From the NCBI GenBank assembly GCA_023406915.1, contig JAEXTR010000175.1, positions 1 to 24,177 of the forward strand: a stretch of DNA of 24,177 nucleotides, written 5' to 3'. The notes under the pieces were generated by a model. That model worked only from the letters and a program-made list of their open reading frames with translations, made no database searches and was not told the DNA's origin. Source of the stretch: Bacteroidota bacterium. Its GTDB lineage: Bacteria > Bacteroidota > Ignavibacteria > Ignavibacteriales > Ignavibacteriaceae. Position 1 is the first letter of the stretch. Every line of letters begins with the position of its first letter. Positions 18,201-24,177 of this stretch are shown here, piece by piece. The translations under genes and the position numbers were made by a program.

Positions 18201-19095
18201 ATAGGGAATCCCTTTCTCGTGATGCTGGGTGCCGTAAAAACGCACTGGTTGGTACAATACTCACAAATCCGCTTTCCGATATATCCTTTCTTCTCAGGTA
18301 GATAACTGCATAAGTACATGTATCAGTGCTCTCAACAGATTCATACTCAAAATTACGGGGGATAACTTCAGTCTGTTTTGGATTGTACCATTCAGATTTG
18401 AGATGGAGTTCAAGAACAACGGAATCCATGCCAACAAGTGTATCAACTTCATCAATCCAGGCGGTAATGCCCGCATAATAACGAATTGGAAGATTTGCTG
18501 CTGTTTGGGGACCACCTGTGGTATGAAGATAAAAATGCTCTGGATCTGTTCTGATGCCGCACATGAATCCAAGAGTGTCTGATTCTCTAAAGTACCCCAG
18601 ACCCTGAACATTAATATCATTCCCAACATTACCTGTATCAATTTGCCATCGGGACCTTTTACTAGAATTGCCAAAACCCCAGTAATCGTCACGGCTAGTT
18701 AGTTGTGAACCATATTGCCCTGCAGCCTTAAAGGGATGGTCTTCAGGACTTACGCCGATACCGAACCCATAAAGACCTGCCAGATATGGTATAGTATCAT
18801 ATCGGTACTCGGAGATTTTTCGATCATAGATTTTCATCTTCTGACCATTGACCGAGGTTTGTGATAGTGGAGTTGGATCTGAGGTTGAGAATAAGTGGCT
18901 GATGCCGGCAGATTTAATGAATTGATAGCTATAATTGTTTGAACTATACTTTGCATAGTATGTTGTATCCAAACCGTATGTATGCTTGTGAATTAAGTAC
19001 ATATCGGGGCAAAGTAATTTAATGAATTGATCCTGTGCCCTTATTACAATTGAAAGACAAAAAAGGATCAAAAGTAGTTTTGAAGTGTATTTCAT
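15211..19095 (-). CDS. Large secreted mosaic protein: glycosidase-like front, right-handed beta-helix, helical repeats and T9SS sorting domain
   Basis: The product has 1294 residues and a signal peptide (core about 6-18, cleavage near Ala20). Residues about 25-340 are not recognised. About 345-700 looks like a catalytic-barrel-type region with YAGIYLEEP (356-364), LCFGAKGLAYYPSAH (516-530) and a strand-rich tail. This resembles glycosidase-like domains of secreted FCB proteins, but no family is proven. About 720-965 is a right-handed parallel beta-helix (repeats such as GVRVLNNAWVSIYGSKLYGNYAGVLLED) closing with AAYVWWGDD. About 1028-1180 is helical and TPR-like (LLNEARKYFRSGNYYAGAEICKAV). 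The end (about 1200-1294) is a T9SS type A sorting domain with NYPNPFNPETSI. Start is supported by GGAG five bases before ATG 19095. Probably cell-surface or released; substrate unknown. Confidence 0.8.
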   Translation of the reverse strand: MKYTSKLLLILFCLSIVIRAQDQFIKLLCPDMYLIHKHTYGLDTTYYAKYSSNNYSYQFIKSAGISHLFSTSDPTPLSQTSVNGQKMKIYDRKISEYRYDTIPYLAGLYGFGIGVSPEDHPFKAAGQYGSQLTSRDDYWGFGNSSKRSRWQIDTGNVGNDINVQGLGYFRESDTLGFMCGIRTDPEHFYLHTTGGPQTAANLPIRYYAGITAWIDEVDTLVGMDSVVLELHLKSEWYNPKQTEVIPRNFEYESVESTDTCTYAVIYLRRKDISESGFVSIVPTSAFLRHPASRERDSLFWHVVVRAKSLGNCRVKIKDMFVVDQFYKEFTFLKNSTIYSQVAASLNMIVPPDQTNYAGIYLEEPTSLMNRSISKLDSLANDSMGVRVHAMDWFRYRYDWELMRYNWSRSTLQADGYFLNDKVSSASENVPDEYISIQEAIDLRIKTPVPDRNTYYGLRANIEAANGFERPEIPRIPYINYIQIGEERRIDLENNEVVFDNREVSPAEIQMQGWLSLCFGAKGLAYYPSAHRDDTISNYRNTWSGMFKPNASNTQMVIDSIRYNAVQKLNAEIDSISSVILRLKWINSYSTASQNEYNALITQTPIQSIQTKNLNNTADADVLRFAQVSYFKHDEETDSTRYFIVMNRRVMSNESRYIRIVFDNLNTYYNTNYANWKVTDVKKDTSYTIPANGGDYTFLCPPGEGKLFKLEPVLKSGYGKIQYNETINEVVTVPSGKTLNIEKGVTLNFGYSGRFVSNGTLNINGTADSMVNVVFDSLAFNTYQTGITINYGNASIRHANISKAYYGVRVLNNAWVSIYGSKLYGNYAGVLLEDNLYSESEYSSTIDSCIIYSNTEGIYFHNGIAYLMKNRIRDNYANGILLTTGAYGNVIGVDGVGKNKILNNANGIHTEDYSIVMVGHDSYQENYNTVDSNNVDLLAQGYSTIEAAYVWWGDDRPTIEMELEPGAYINTEKHLSSAPPDARSIDPIGHDHGYASEGTVSQMRDQQATDDINTKMGFDPAVTSTPVEGSNLNKLLNEARKYFRSGNYYAGAEICKAVIDSNKNDKVSVRALNLLSAESQIHHRAEFRAYIEQLNRVPGMTKIDSYVGLIDAKLDPKKYESKIDALIAKYNKKDELLMYLYDKFVHCLLNKEKPDQAIAVYGEMVQRFPESKLTQIAYRMLNPVQFSVSQNLMSTENAQVPKEYGISNNYPNPFNPETSIDYAIPYPSNVVIELYGVTGEKVRTLVQNDHTPGYYTYRLTNTSGMASGIYFYRIAATNLQTGKVYTTVRKMTLMK

Positions 19096-19205
19096 ATTAA
19101 CTCCGGATAAATGAATTTATATTTTTGACGACACCCTATTATTCGTGTCTGAAACCCGGATAGGATTGGTACAGGATGCTTGACATCCGTTGATGAAATC
19201 ACTGC

Positions 19206-19234
19206 AAGATAATGGTTTACTTAAAGCATATCAA
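19206..19234 (-). promoter_or_regulatory. Candidate promoter for the 1294-residue protein gene
   Basis: The minus strand carries TTGATA (19229-19234) and TATCTT (19206-19211) separated by exactly 17 bases, the same -35 hexamer and spacing as the lipid A operon promoter. Transcription would start near 19199, giving a leader of about 100 bases. It lies in the 160-base gap after the FG-GAP gene, so the two surface-protein genes may be transcribed independently. A consensus-like GAGGAGG ribosome site next to it (19235-19241) leads only into a two-codon frame. Confidence 0.35.
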
Positions 19235-19255
19235 CCTCCTCAAATATGATCTATT

Positions 19256-20917
19256 CTACTTAACTAACTGAACCTTTATTGAATTCCTGGATTTTCTCCC
19301 GTTTGATTGATCTTTAAGTTCTACTGAAACTACATACATCCCACTGGTAAGTTGCAGTCTGGCTGCATCCAGTTGATAGTTAAAATCGGTATTCTGCGTT
19401 GCACTCAATACCTCTTTGGTTATCATTTCCCCCAGAATATTGTGGACGGTAATAGTTACCTGACAATCCTGGATGACCTTAAATCGTATGGTAGTCTGTC
19501 CATTAAATGGATTAGGGTGAGCTTTTAATTCCAAACTGGAAGTGTCAATCTCTTGGTTAGGCTCATCCTTTACACTAACAAGTGTAGTATCACCCAAGTA
19601 TATCTCCATATCCCCCCTTACTACAACCCCCATCAGGGTATAAAGCCTGAATGCTCCGATATCAGAAGCTCCATCACCATTCACATCACCCACTGGTACT
19701 AGTGAACTCCTGTCTCCTCCCCAAAAGTGCATAACTGGAAGGAGTTTATTCATGTGACCGCCTAGATAAAGTTGACTGTAGTCGTTGGTCACTGATCGAA
19801 TAATGAAGTCTTCGTACCCGTCCTTATTTATATCACCGCACATATAGGCATAGGTTGCGTCTGTGTTTGCTGTGTTAAGTCCGACAGTACCGGAGAGAAT
19901 AAGCGGGAAATCTCCATACGACACACGATCAGTGTACCAATATGGGAACTGATTATCAAAACTTGGATGAATAACATCCGTTCTTCCATCTCTATTGACA
20001 TCACCCAAAACATTGAAATCGATCCAGCTGCCGTAGGTTCCATAGTCCGATACCTTGATCACCTGGTCAACTGTGAAGTCAAATTCAGGATTACCCAGAA
20101 AAATATGATGATTTAAGGAGTCTGCTAGTCCTGATACTGTAGAAGTAACTGCTATGTCTGTCATTCCATCTCCATTGAAGTCACCATATTTTGGCTCAAA
20201 ATAGTATCTGATATATGTGGTATCTCCGGTGAACAGGATTGTTGGTAAAGAATCGATGTAAGGTGGATGTTGGTAAATATTGTGCATCATGATTGTTCCG
20301 TTTAGATTCGTTGTGTTGTACACATTCTGACACCACGAAAACAATTCATGATTCCCATCTCCATTAAAGTCTGCAAAAAACGGATAGGCACCAAAACTCT
20401 CTATTCTTGCACCCAATGGCGCGAATAGTATTGCATCAGGAATTGAATCGAGGATACCTGGACCACCCAGATAAATTGCCAACCTTTCTCGTGAATTTCG
20501 TTTGTTATAAGAGATAAGCATATCCAGATTACCGTCTTCATTTACATCAAATGTTCTGAAGTAATAAAGTTGCGAAGACATTTTCCATTGAAAGAATGGG
20601 ATAGTATCCATGGGATTTCCCCCTGCATAGAATTGCACCATTGAATCAGCTGTTGAGACTACAAAGTCACAATATCCATCCCCATTTTGATCACCGACAC
20701 TGCGAACAAGATCTTCAATGTATTCATGTACTCCGTAGCCTGGTCCCGGCGTAATCTGCTTCTTCCAGTACAGTACAAATCCTTCCGACTGTGAGAAAAG
20801 AGGTGCTGATTGAATGAAAAAAATAATGAGAAGGGTGGATAGGAGCTGGATATTAAGTGCAGGTAAGAATCCTGGAACTGAGACTGATGAACTGTCTTTA
20901 TACTTAATAGATTCCAT
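19256..20917 (-). CDS. Secreted FG-GAP/VCBS-like repeat protein with T9SS sorting domain
   Basis: I place the start at ATG 20917, giving 553 residues. An AAAGGA ribosome site lies six bases upstream and a signal peptide follows (hydrophobic core near 22-38, ending APLFSQ). The open frame extends 29 codons further to 21004, but that would bury the signal peptide. The body has seven repeats with calcium-loop motifs of the form DxNxDGxxD: DQNGDGYCD, DVNEDGNLD, DFNGDGNHE, DFNGDGMTD, DVNRDGRTD, DINKDGYED and DVNGDGASD, at about 76, 124, 183, 246, 306, 362 and 411. These suggest an integrin-like seven-bladed propeller that binds calcium. The C-terminus (about 460-553) is a T9SS sorting domain with HPNPFNGQTTIRF and SGMYVVSVEL. 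It is probably surface-attached. Binding partner unknown. Confidence 0.87.
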   Translation of the reverse strand: MESIKYKDSSSVSVPGFLPALNIQLLSTLLIIFFIQSAPLFSQSEGFVLYWKKQITPGPGYGVHEYIEDLVRSVGDQNGDGYCDFVVSTADSMVQFYAGGNPMDTIPFFQWKMSSQLYYFRTFDVNEDGNLDMLISYNKRNSRERLAIYLGGPGILDSIPDAILFAPLGARIESFGAYPFFADFNGDGNHELFSWCQNVYNTTNLNGTIMMHNIYQHPPYIDSLPTILFTGDTTYIRYYFEPKYGDFNGDGMTDIAVTSTVSGLADSLNHHIFLGNPEFDFTVDQVIKVSDYGTYGSWIDFNVLGDVNRDGRTDVIHPSFDNQFPYWYTDRVSYGDFPLILSGTVGLNTANTDATYAYMCGDINKDGYEDFIIRSVTNDYSQLYLGGHMNKLLPVMHFWGGDRSSLVPVGDVNGDGASDIGAFRLYTLMGVVVRGDMEIYLGDTTLVSVKDEPNQEIDTSSLELKAHPNPFNGQTTIRFKVIQDCQVTITVHNILGEMITKEVLSATQNTDFNYQLDAARLQLTSGMYVVSVELKDQSNGRKSRNSIKVQLVK

Positions 20918-20923
20918 AAAAAT

Positions 20924-20929
20924 TCCTTT
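20924..20929 (-). promoter_or_regulatory. Ribosome binding site that decides the FG-GAP protein start
   Basis: AAAGGA on the minus strand, six bases before ATG 20917. The longer-frame start at 21004 lacks a comparable site and would put about 50 residues ahead of the signal-peptide core, so the downstream ATG is preferred. Confidence 0.75.
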
Positions 20930-21154
20930 GATAATACTTCGTTTATGGCTTAAACTATGAGAATACTGCCAATCTATAAATATTTTTATATCCGGTTCTG
21001 TCATGAACCTATATCATTCTGATCCTATCCCGTATCTTAATCGAGTGATTGAATGACTACAACGATAAGTTGAAAGTAATCCATTAAACATAAGGTTTAG
21101 GGCAATGAGTATGGAATTGGTATCAGAACATAAGTTCAGGCACAAGACAAAAGC

Positions 21155-21193
21155 GTCTCTTAGAAGAGACTTAGGAAAGAAACGGAACCGTTT
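21155..21193. repeat. Two adjacent short inverted repeats
   Basis: GTCTCTT and AAGAGAC (21155-21161 and 21164-21170) are perfect arms around a two-base centre. Nine bases later AAACGG and CCGTTT (21180-21185 and 21188-21193) form a second such pair around AA. Two-base centres are too tight for good RNA loops, so double-stranded binding sites for dimeric regulators are as likely as RNA structure. Neither has a T run. Function is unknown. Confidence 0.4.
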
Positions 21194-21482
21194 TATGTGT
21201 GAGATGTACATTATGATATTCAATAATTAATTGGAAAATGAAGAGCCCAGAAATACCATAAATATTTATTGATATGAACTTAGAGTGAATATTATTCAAA
21301 GTCAAGTATTATTTTTTTAGGTTTAGATTTTGGCGGAAAACCGCAGAAAATATTTTTGAGGGGTGGAAAATCAGGGAGCTGTAGAATTGTAAGGAGCTAA
21401 TGATCTGATCACGAAAGGAAATTGCCATTGTTGGCGGAAGGGTGAAACTTGCTTTTCGTACTATGATAGAAATCCCCCACAT

Positions 21483-21522
21483 AAAAAAGAGGCTCTACCA
21501 TCGGATGTTGGTAAAGCCTCTT
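21483..21522 (-). terminator. Intrinsic terminator of the GTPase-arcC-argF operon
   Basis: On the minus strand AAGAGGCTTTACCA pairs with TGGTAGAGCCTCTT over 14 positions (one T-G wobble) around an eight-base loop, followed by TTTT. It begins 18 bases after the argF stop. This is the strongest terminator in the window. Confidence 0.9.
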
Positions 21523-21540
21523 GATTGCTTAATAAGCTGA

Positions 21541-22473
21541 TTACATCACCAGTGCCATCACTGCTTTTTGTGTATGTAAACGGTTCTCTGCCTCATCAAA
21601 TACGATGGAGTGCTTTGAATCGATTACATCAGCAGTTACTTCTTCGCCACGGTGGGCTGGCAGACAGTGCATAAAGAGGTAATCCTCTTTTGCATTCTTT
21701 ACCAGTGAAGAGGTAACCTGATACGGCATGAATTTCTTCTTCCGCTCTTCAGCTTCCTTCTCCTGACCCATGCTTGCCCATACATCTGTATAAACAATAT
21801 CAGCATTCTTTACAGCTTCAACAGGATCATTGGTGATCAGCACTTCTGAATTGAATACCTTTGCATTTTCCTTTGCACCGGCAACGATTTCATCCAGTGG
21901 TTCATAACCCTCTGGCGCTGCGATCGCAACATCCATACCGACCTTTGAACAACCGTTCAGAAGACTGTGTGCCATATTATTGCCGTCACCGATATATGCA
22001 AGTTTCAGTCCCTGCAAAGTACGCTTCTTTTCGTAAATGCTGAACAGGTCTGTAAGAACCTGACAAGGATGCAGCAAATCAGTAAGACCATTGATAACAG
22101 GTATTGAACCAAACCGTGCCAGGTCAACAACATCCTGATGCTTGAAGGTTCTGATCATAATTCCGCTCAGGTAGCGTGAAAGCACCTTTGCAGTATCTTC
22201 AATGGTTTCACCACGGTTCAGCTGAAGGTCATTCGGTCCGAAATACATTCCGATACCGCCAAGCTGATAAATACCGACCTCAAATGAGATTCTGGTACGG
22301 GTGGAAGGTTTTGAGAAGATCATACCGAGTGTTTTGCCTTCCAGAACACGGTGAGGCTCACCGGTGAGAACTTTATATTTCAGTAATTTAGCAAGCTCAA
22401 GTATCTGGTACACTTCCTCAACACTGAGGTCGTTGATTGATACAAGGCTCTTGCCTTTCATTGAAACAGCCAT
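21541..22473 (-). CDS. argF: Ornithine carbamoyltransferase
   Basis: This 310-residue enzyme exchanges carbamoyl phosphate and ornithine with citrulline and phosphate in the cytoplasm. Carbamoyl-phosphate-binding motifs are STRTR (57-61) and HPCQ (135-138). The ornithine-specific motif DVWASMG (230-236) and the catalytic HCLPAHRGEEV (269-279) separate it from aspartate, acetylornithine and other carbamoyltransferases. Length is normal for OTC. A GGAG nine bases upstream supports ATG 22473. It follows carbamate kinase by 15 bases, so both probably act on the same carbamoyl phosphate pool. A catabolic role (citrulline to ornithine, then ATP from carbamoyl phosphate) or a biosynthetic one are both possible; no arcA or other arg gene is visible. 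Confidence 0.95.
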   Translation of the reverse strand: MAVSMKGKSLVSINDLSVEEVYQILELAKLLKYKVLTGEPHRVLEGKTLGMIFSKPSTRTRISFEVGIYQLGGIGMYFGPNDLQLNRGETIEDTAKVLSRYLSGIMIRTFKHQDVVDLARFGSIPVINGLTDLLHPCQVLTDLFSIYEKKRTLQGLKLAYIGDGNNMAHSLLNGCSKVGMDVAIAAPEGYEPLDEIVAGAKENAKVFNSEVLITNDPVEAVKNADIVYTDVWASMGQEKEAEERKKKFMPYQVTSSLVKNAKEDYLFMHCLPAHRGEEVTADVIDSKHSIVFDEAENRLHTQKAVMALVM

Positions 22474-22488
22474 TGTTGTAATCTCCGA

Positions 22489-23430
22489 TTATAATGTTAT
22501 GATTGTACCGCCATTCGGAACCCCGAGTGCGGCAGCTTCAGTAATAACTGCTTTATTTCCGGTTGCCTGAACGAACTTGAGGCTTGCCTGTACCTTTGGC
22601 AGCATACTGCCTGCACCAAATTCGCCGTTCGCAATCAGTTCTTCTGCTTCGGCAACGGTCATACTATCCAGAGCCTTTTCACCGGGCTTCCGGAAGTTGA
22701 CCATCACTTTTGGAATATCTGTCAGGATGTAAAGTTCATCCGCATTGATATTCGAAGCAAGTACTGATGATGCCAGATCTTTATCAATAACAGCGTCAAT
22801 GCCTTCAAGCTCACCAGTATCTTTTCTGAAAGCAGGAATTCCGCCTCCTCCAACTGCAACAACGATATAATCATGTTCCAGCAGGAACCGTATCATTTCT
22901 GTATTCAGCACTTCCTGGGGCTGGGGTGAGGGGACAACCCTTCTCCAGGCTTTTTTCTTTGCATCCTCACGGAACACCCATTTGTTCGCCTTTGCAAGCA
23001 GGTCAGCTTCTTCTTTCATAAAGTATCTGCCAACCGGTTTTGTGGGGTCCTGGAATGCCGGATCAGATTTATCCACTACTACCTGTGTGATAAGGGTGAT
23101 CACTTTTCTTTCGATACCATGTTCCCTTAACACATTCGAGAGTTGCTGCTCAATCATGTATCCGATCGATCCCTGCGTTTCTGCAACGCAAACATCCAGA
23201 GGCATCTTTGGCAGCTTGTAGATTTCATTCCCCGCTTCGTTCTTCAGAAGGATATTACCTACCTGAGGACCATTACCGTGTGTGATAACCAGACTGTAAT
23301 CTTCCTTGATAAGCCGGAGCAGGTGTTCACAACTCCTGCGTACATTATCCTCCTGCTCCGAAATAGTTCCTACCTGATTATGTAAAAGCAGTGCATTGCC
23401 CCCGAGGGCAGTTACCGCCAGTTTCCTCAT
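22489..23430 (-). CDS. arcC: Carbamate kinase
   Basis: The product (313 residues) belongs to the amino acid kinase fold family and reversibly transfers phosphate between carbamoyl phosphate and ADP, giving ATP, carbon dioxide and ammonia in the catabolic direction. Family motifs are ALGGNALL near the N-terminus (8-15), THGNGPQVGN (49-58), VAVGGGGIPAFR (about 193-204), GIDAVIDKDLASSVLA and the C-terminal GSMLPKVQA segment. Length is typical. Its ATG overlaps the stop of the upstream GTPase gene as ATGA, and argF follows after 15 bases, so the three are one operon. Confidence 0.96.
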   Translation of the reverse strand: MRKLAVTALGGNALLLHNQVGTISEQEDNVRRSCEHLLRLIKEDYSLVITHGNGPQVGNILLKNEAGNEIYKLPKMPLDVCVAETQGSIGYMIEQQLSNVLREHGIERKVITLITQVVVDKSDPAFQDPTKPVGRYFMKEEADLLAKANKWVFREDAKKKAWRRVVPSPQPQEVLNTEMIRFLLEHDYIVVAVGGGGIPAFRKDTGELEGIDAVIDKDLASSVLASNINADELYILTDIPKVMVNFRKPGEKALDSMTVAEAEELIANGEFGAGSMLPKVQASLKFVQATGNKAVITEAAALGVPNGGTIITL

Positions 23431-24177
23431 AAAAGACCCTTCTCACGGAGAATCTTTTCAACGGTGATACCACCAATTTCCTGCAGGTCATATCCAACAC
23501 GGGTAGATGGCTTGTTGATCTTCAGCAGTCTTCCGAGGTCAATCGGGGTGCCAATGATAACTGAATCGCAATCGGTATTGTTGATCGTAACTTCCAGATC
23601 ATTCATCTGATCATCACCATATCCCATGGCTGGAAGCAGTACGCCGATCTTAGGATATTTCTGATATGTAGCTGTGATTGACTTCACGGTAAACGGACGT
23701 GGGTCAACGATCTCGGCTGCGCCATAATTCCAGGCAGCAATCATACCGGCTCCGAATTCCATCTCACCGTGGGTAAGAGTCGGACCATCTTCAACAACCA
23801 ATACACGCTTGCCTGTGATAACTTCAGGATTTTCAACCTTAATAGGTGATGCACCTTCAATGATAACAGCCTTCGGATTCACGCTGCGTACATTATCACG
23901 AACGGTTCTGATATTCTTTGGCTCAGCTGAGTCAATCTTGTTGATGATGACTACATCGGCTAAACGCACGGAAGTGGTGCCAGGGTAATAAGTCAGTTCG
24001 TTGCCCGGACGGTGTGGGTCAACAACGGTAAATGTAAGGTCTGATTTGTAGAATGGGAAATCATTATTTCCACCATCCCAAATGATGATGTCAGCTTCTT
24101 TTTCAGCTTCTCTTAAAATGGCTTCGTAATCTACGCCAGCATAAATCACACCACCAGAGGCAATGTGTGGTTCATAC
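23427..24177 (-). CDS. COG2403-type predicted GTPase, cyclic 2,3-diphosphoglycerate synthetase-like (N-terminus off-window)
   Basis: The frame is open to the window edge, leaving about 250 C-terminal residues of a family usually near 450 long. The P-loop part is therefore not visible. What is seen: ASGGVIYAGVDYE at the broken end, IIIWDGGNNDFPFYKSDL, VVDPHRPG, YYPGTTSVRLADVVIINKID with the NKxD guanine-specificity motif, VLVVEDGPTLTHGEM, and VLLPAMGYGDDQMNDL. These match proteins annotated as cyclic 2,3-diphosphoglycerate synthetase or predicted GTPase. The archaeal enzyme makes a thermoprotective metabolite, but a bacterial homologue beside carbamate kinase and OTC may do something else. The apparent GTG start at 24149 is an artefact of the cut. 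Confidence 0.78.
   Translation of the reverse strand, partial: YEPHIASGGVIYAGVDYEAILREAEKEADIIIWDGGNNDFPFYKSDLTFTVVDPHRPGNELTYYPGTTSVRLADVVIINKIDSAEPKNIRTVRDNVRSVNPKAVIIEGASPIKVENPEVITGKRVLVVEDGPTLTHGEMEFGAGMIAAWNYGAAEIVDPRPFTVKSITATYQKYPKIGVLLPAMGYGDDQMNDLEVTINNTDCDSVIIGTPIDLGRLLKINKPSTRVGYDLQEIGGITVEKILREKGLL

Larger units (their letters stand above)
20918..21482. other. AT-rich intergenic stretch of about 565 bases with small inverted repeats and no convincing gene
   Basis: No reading frame here looks like a real protein. A 69-codon minus-strand frame (21014-21223) has no ribosome site or family signature. A weak minus-strand promoter-like pair, TTGTAG (21057-21062) and TAAGAT (21034-21039) with 17 bases between, could serve the FG-GAP gene. 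Two short inverted repeats lie close together at 21155-21170 and 21180-21193, and a small GCGG-AAAA-CCGC hairpin sits at 21333-21344. No transposase remnant or target-site duplication is recognisable. Confidence 0.5.

Noticed and set aside
18294..18692. 132-codon minus-strand frame inside the 1294-residue gene
   Set aside because: Same-strand frame-shifted shadow inside a continuous coding region; no sign of a programmed frameshift.
19174..19188. GGATG-CTTGA-CATCC hairpin between the FG-GAP and mosaic genes as a terminator
   Set aside because: Only five base pairs and no T run on the minus strand.
19221..19241. Strong GAGGAGG ribosome site followed by ATG-CTT-TAA, a possible leader mini-frame
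   Set aside because: The frame is two codons long and the site overlaps the -35 of the candidate promoter, so the expected transcript would not contain it.
20918..21004. N-terminal extension of the FG-GAP protein to a start at 21004
   Set aside because: It would place about 50 residues before the signal-peptide core and has no clear ribosome site, whereas ATG 20917 has AAAGGA at six bases and gives a normal signal peptide.
21014..21223. 69-codon minus-strand frame in the long gap
   Set aside because: No ribosome site, no family signature and a composition unlike the neighbouring genes; treated as chance.

Overview
The window looks like a chromosomal segment from a Gram-negative bacterium of the Bacteroidota/Chlorobiota/Ignavibacteriota (FCB) group. 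Three lines of evidence support this. An LpxC-FabZ fusion is typical of that group. Three large secreted proteins end in a type IX secretion (T9SS) sorting domain with the NYPNPFNP-type motif. Lipid A and heptose genes show that an outer membrane with LPS is made. The placement is an inference from gene content; no rRNA or tRNA gene is visible. I see no CRISPR array, transposase, phage gene or recognisable defence system.

Region 1 (1-10608, minus strand) reads as one tightly packed eight-gene operon. In transcription order it holds lpxC-fabZ, lpxA, a LipM-type octanoyl transferase, panB, a periplasmic beta-propeller protein, rfaE1 (heptose kinase), rfaE2 (heptose adenylyltransferase) and a very large TamB/AsmA-like protein cut by the window edge. 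Four of its seven junctions are 4-base stop/start overlaps, and the rest are gaps of 18-27 bases. A good sigma70-type promoter (TTGATA, 17 bp, TATTTT) lies just upstream. The operon joins the first steps of lipid A synthesis, ADP-heptose synthesis for the LPS core, cofactor steps linked to acyl-ACP, and a probable outer-membrane assembly or lipid-transport protein.

Region 2 (10886-14981, plus strand) holds a secreted M28-family zinc peptidase with a T9SS signal, then a hairpin terminator. After it come fumC (class II fumarase) and a small tandem CDGSH iron-sulfur protein 12 bases downstream. A hairpin with a T-tract ends this unit.

Region 3 (15150-20917, minus strand) holds two secreted T9SS proteins. 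One is a 1294-residue mosaic (possible glycosidase-like front, right-handed beta-helix, helical repeats, sorting domain). The other is a seven-repeat FG-GAP/calcium-loop protein whose start I place at 20917, not at the longest open frame. About 565 bases upstream of it hold no convincing gene.

Region 4 (21483-24177, minus strand) is an operon of a COG2403/cyclic-2,3-diphosphoglycerate-synthetase-like GTPase (N-terminus off-window), carbamate kinase and ornithine carbamoyltransferase, closed by a strong terminator. The last two enzymes connect carbamate, ATP, carbamoyl phosphate and citrulline; the role of the GTPase there is unclear.

Most genes belong to known families. The parts most worth a second look are the composition of the envelope operon with its propeller gene, the 1294-residue mosaic protein, and the GTPase-carbamate kinase-OTC operon.
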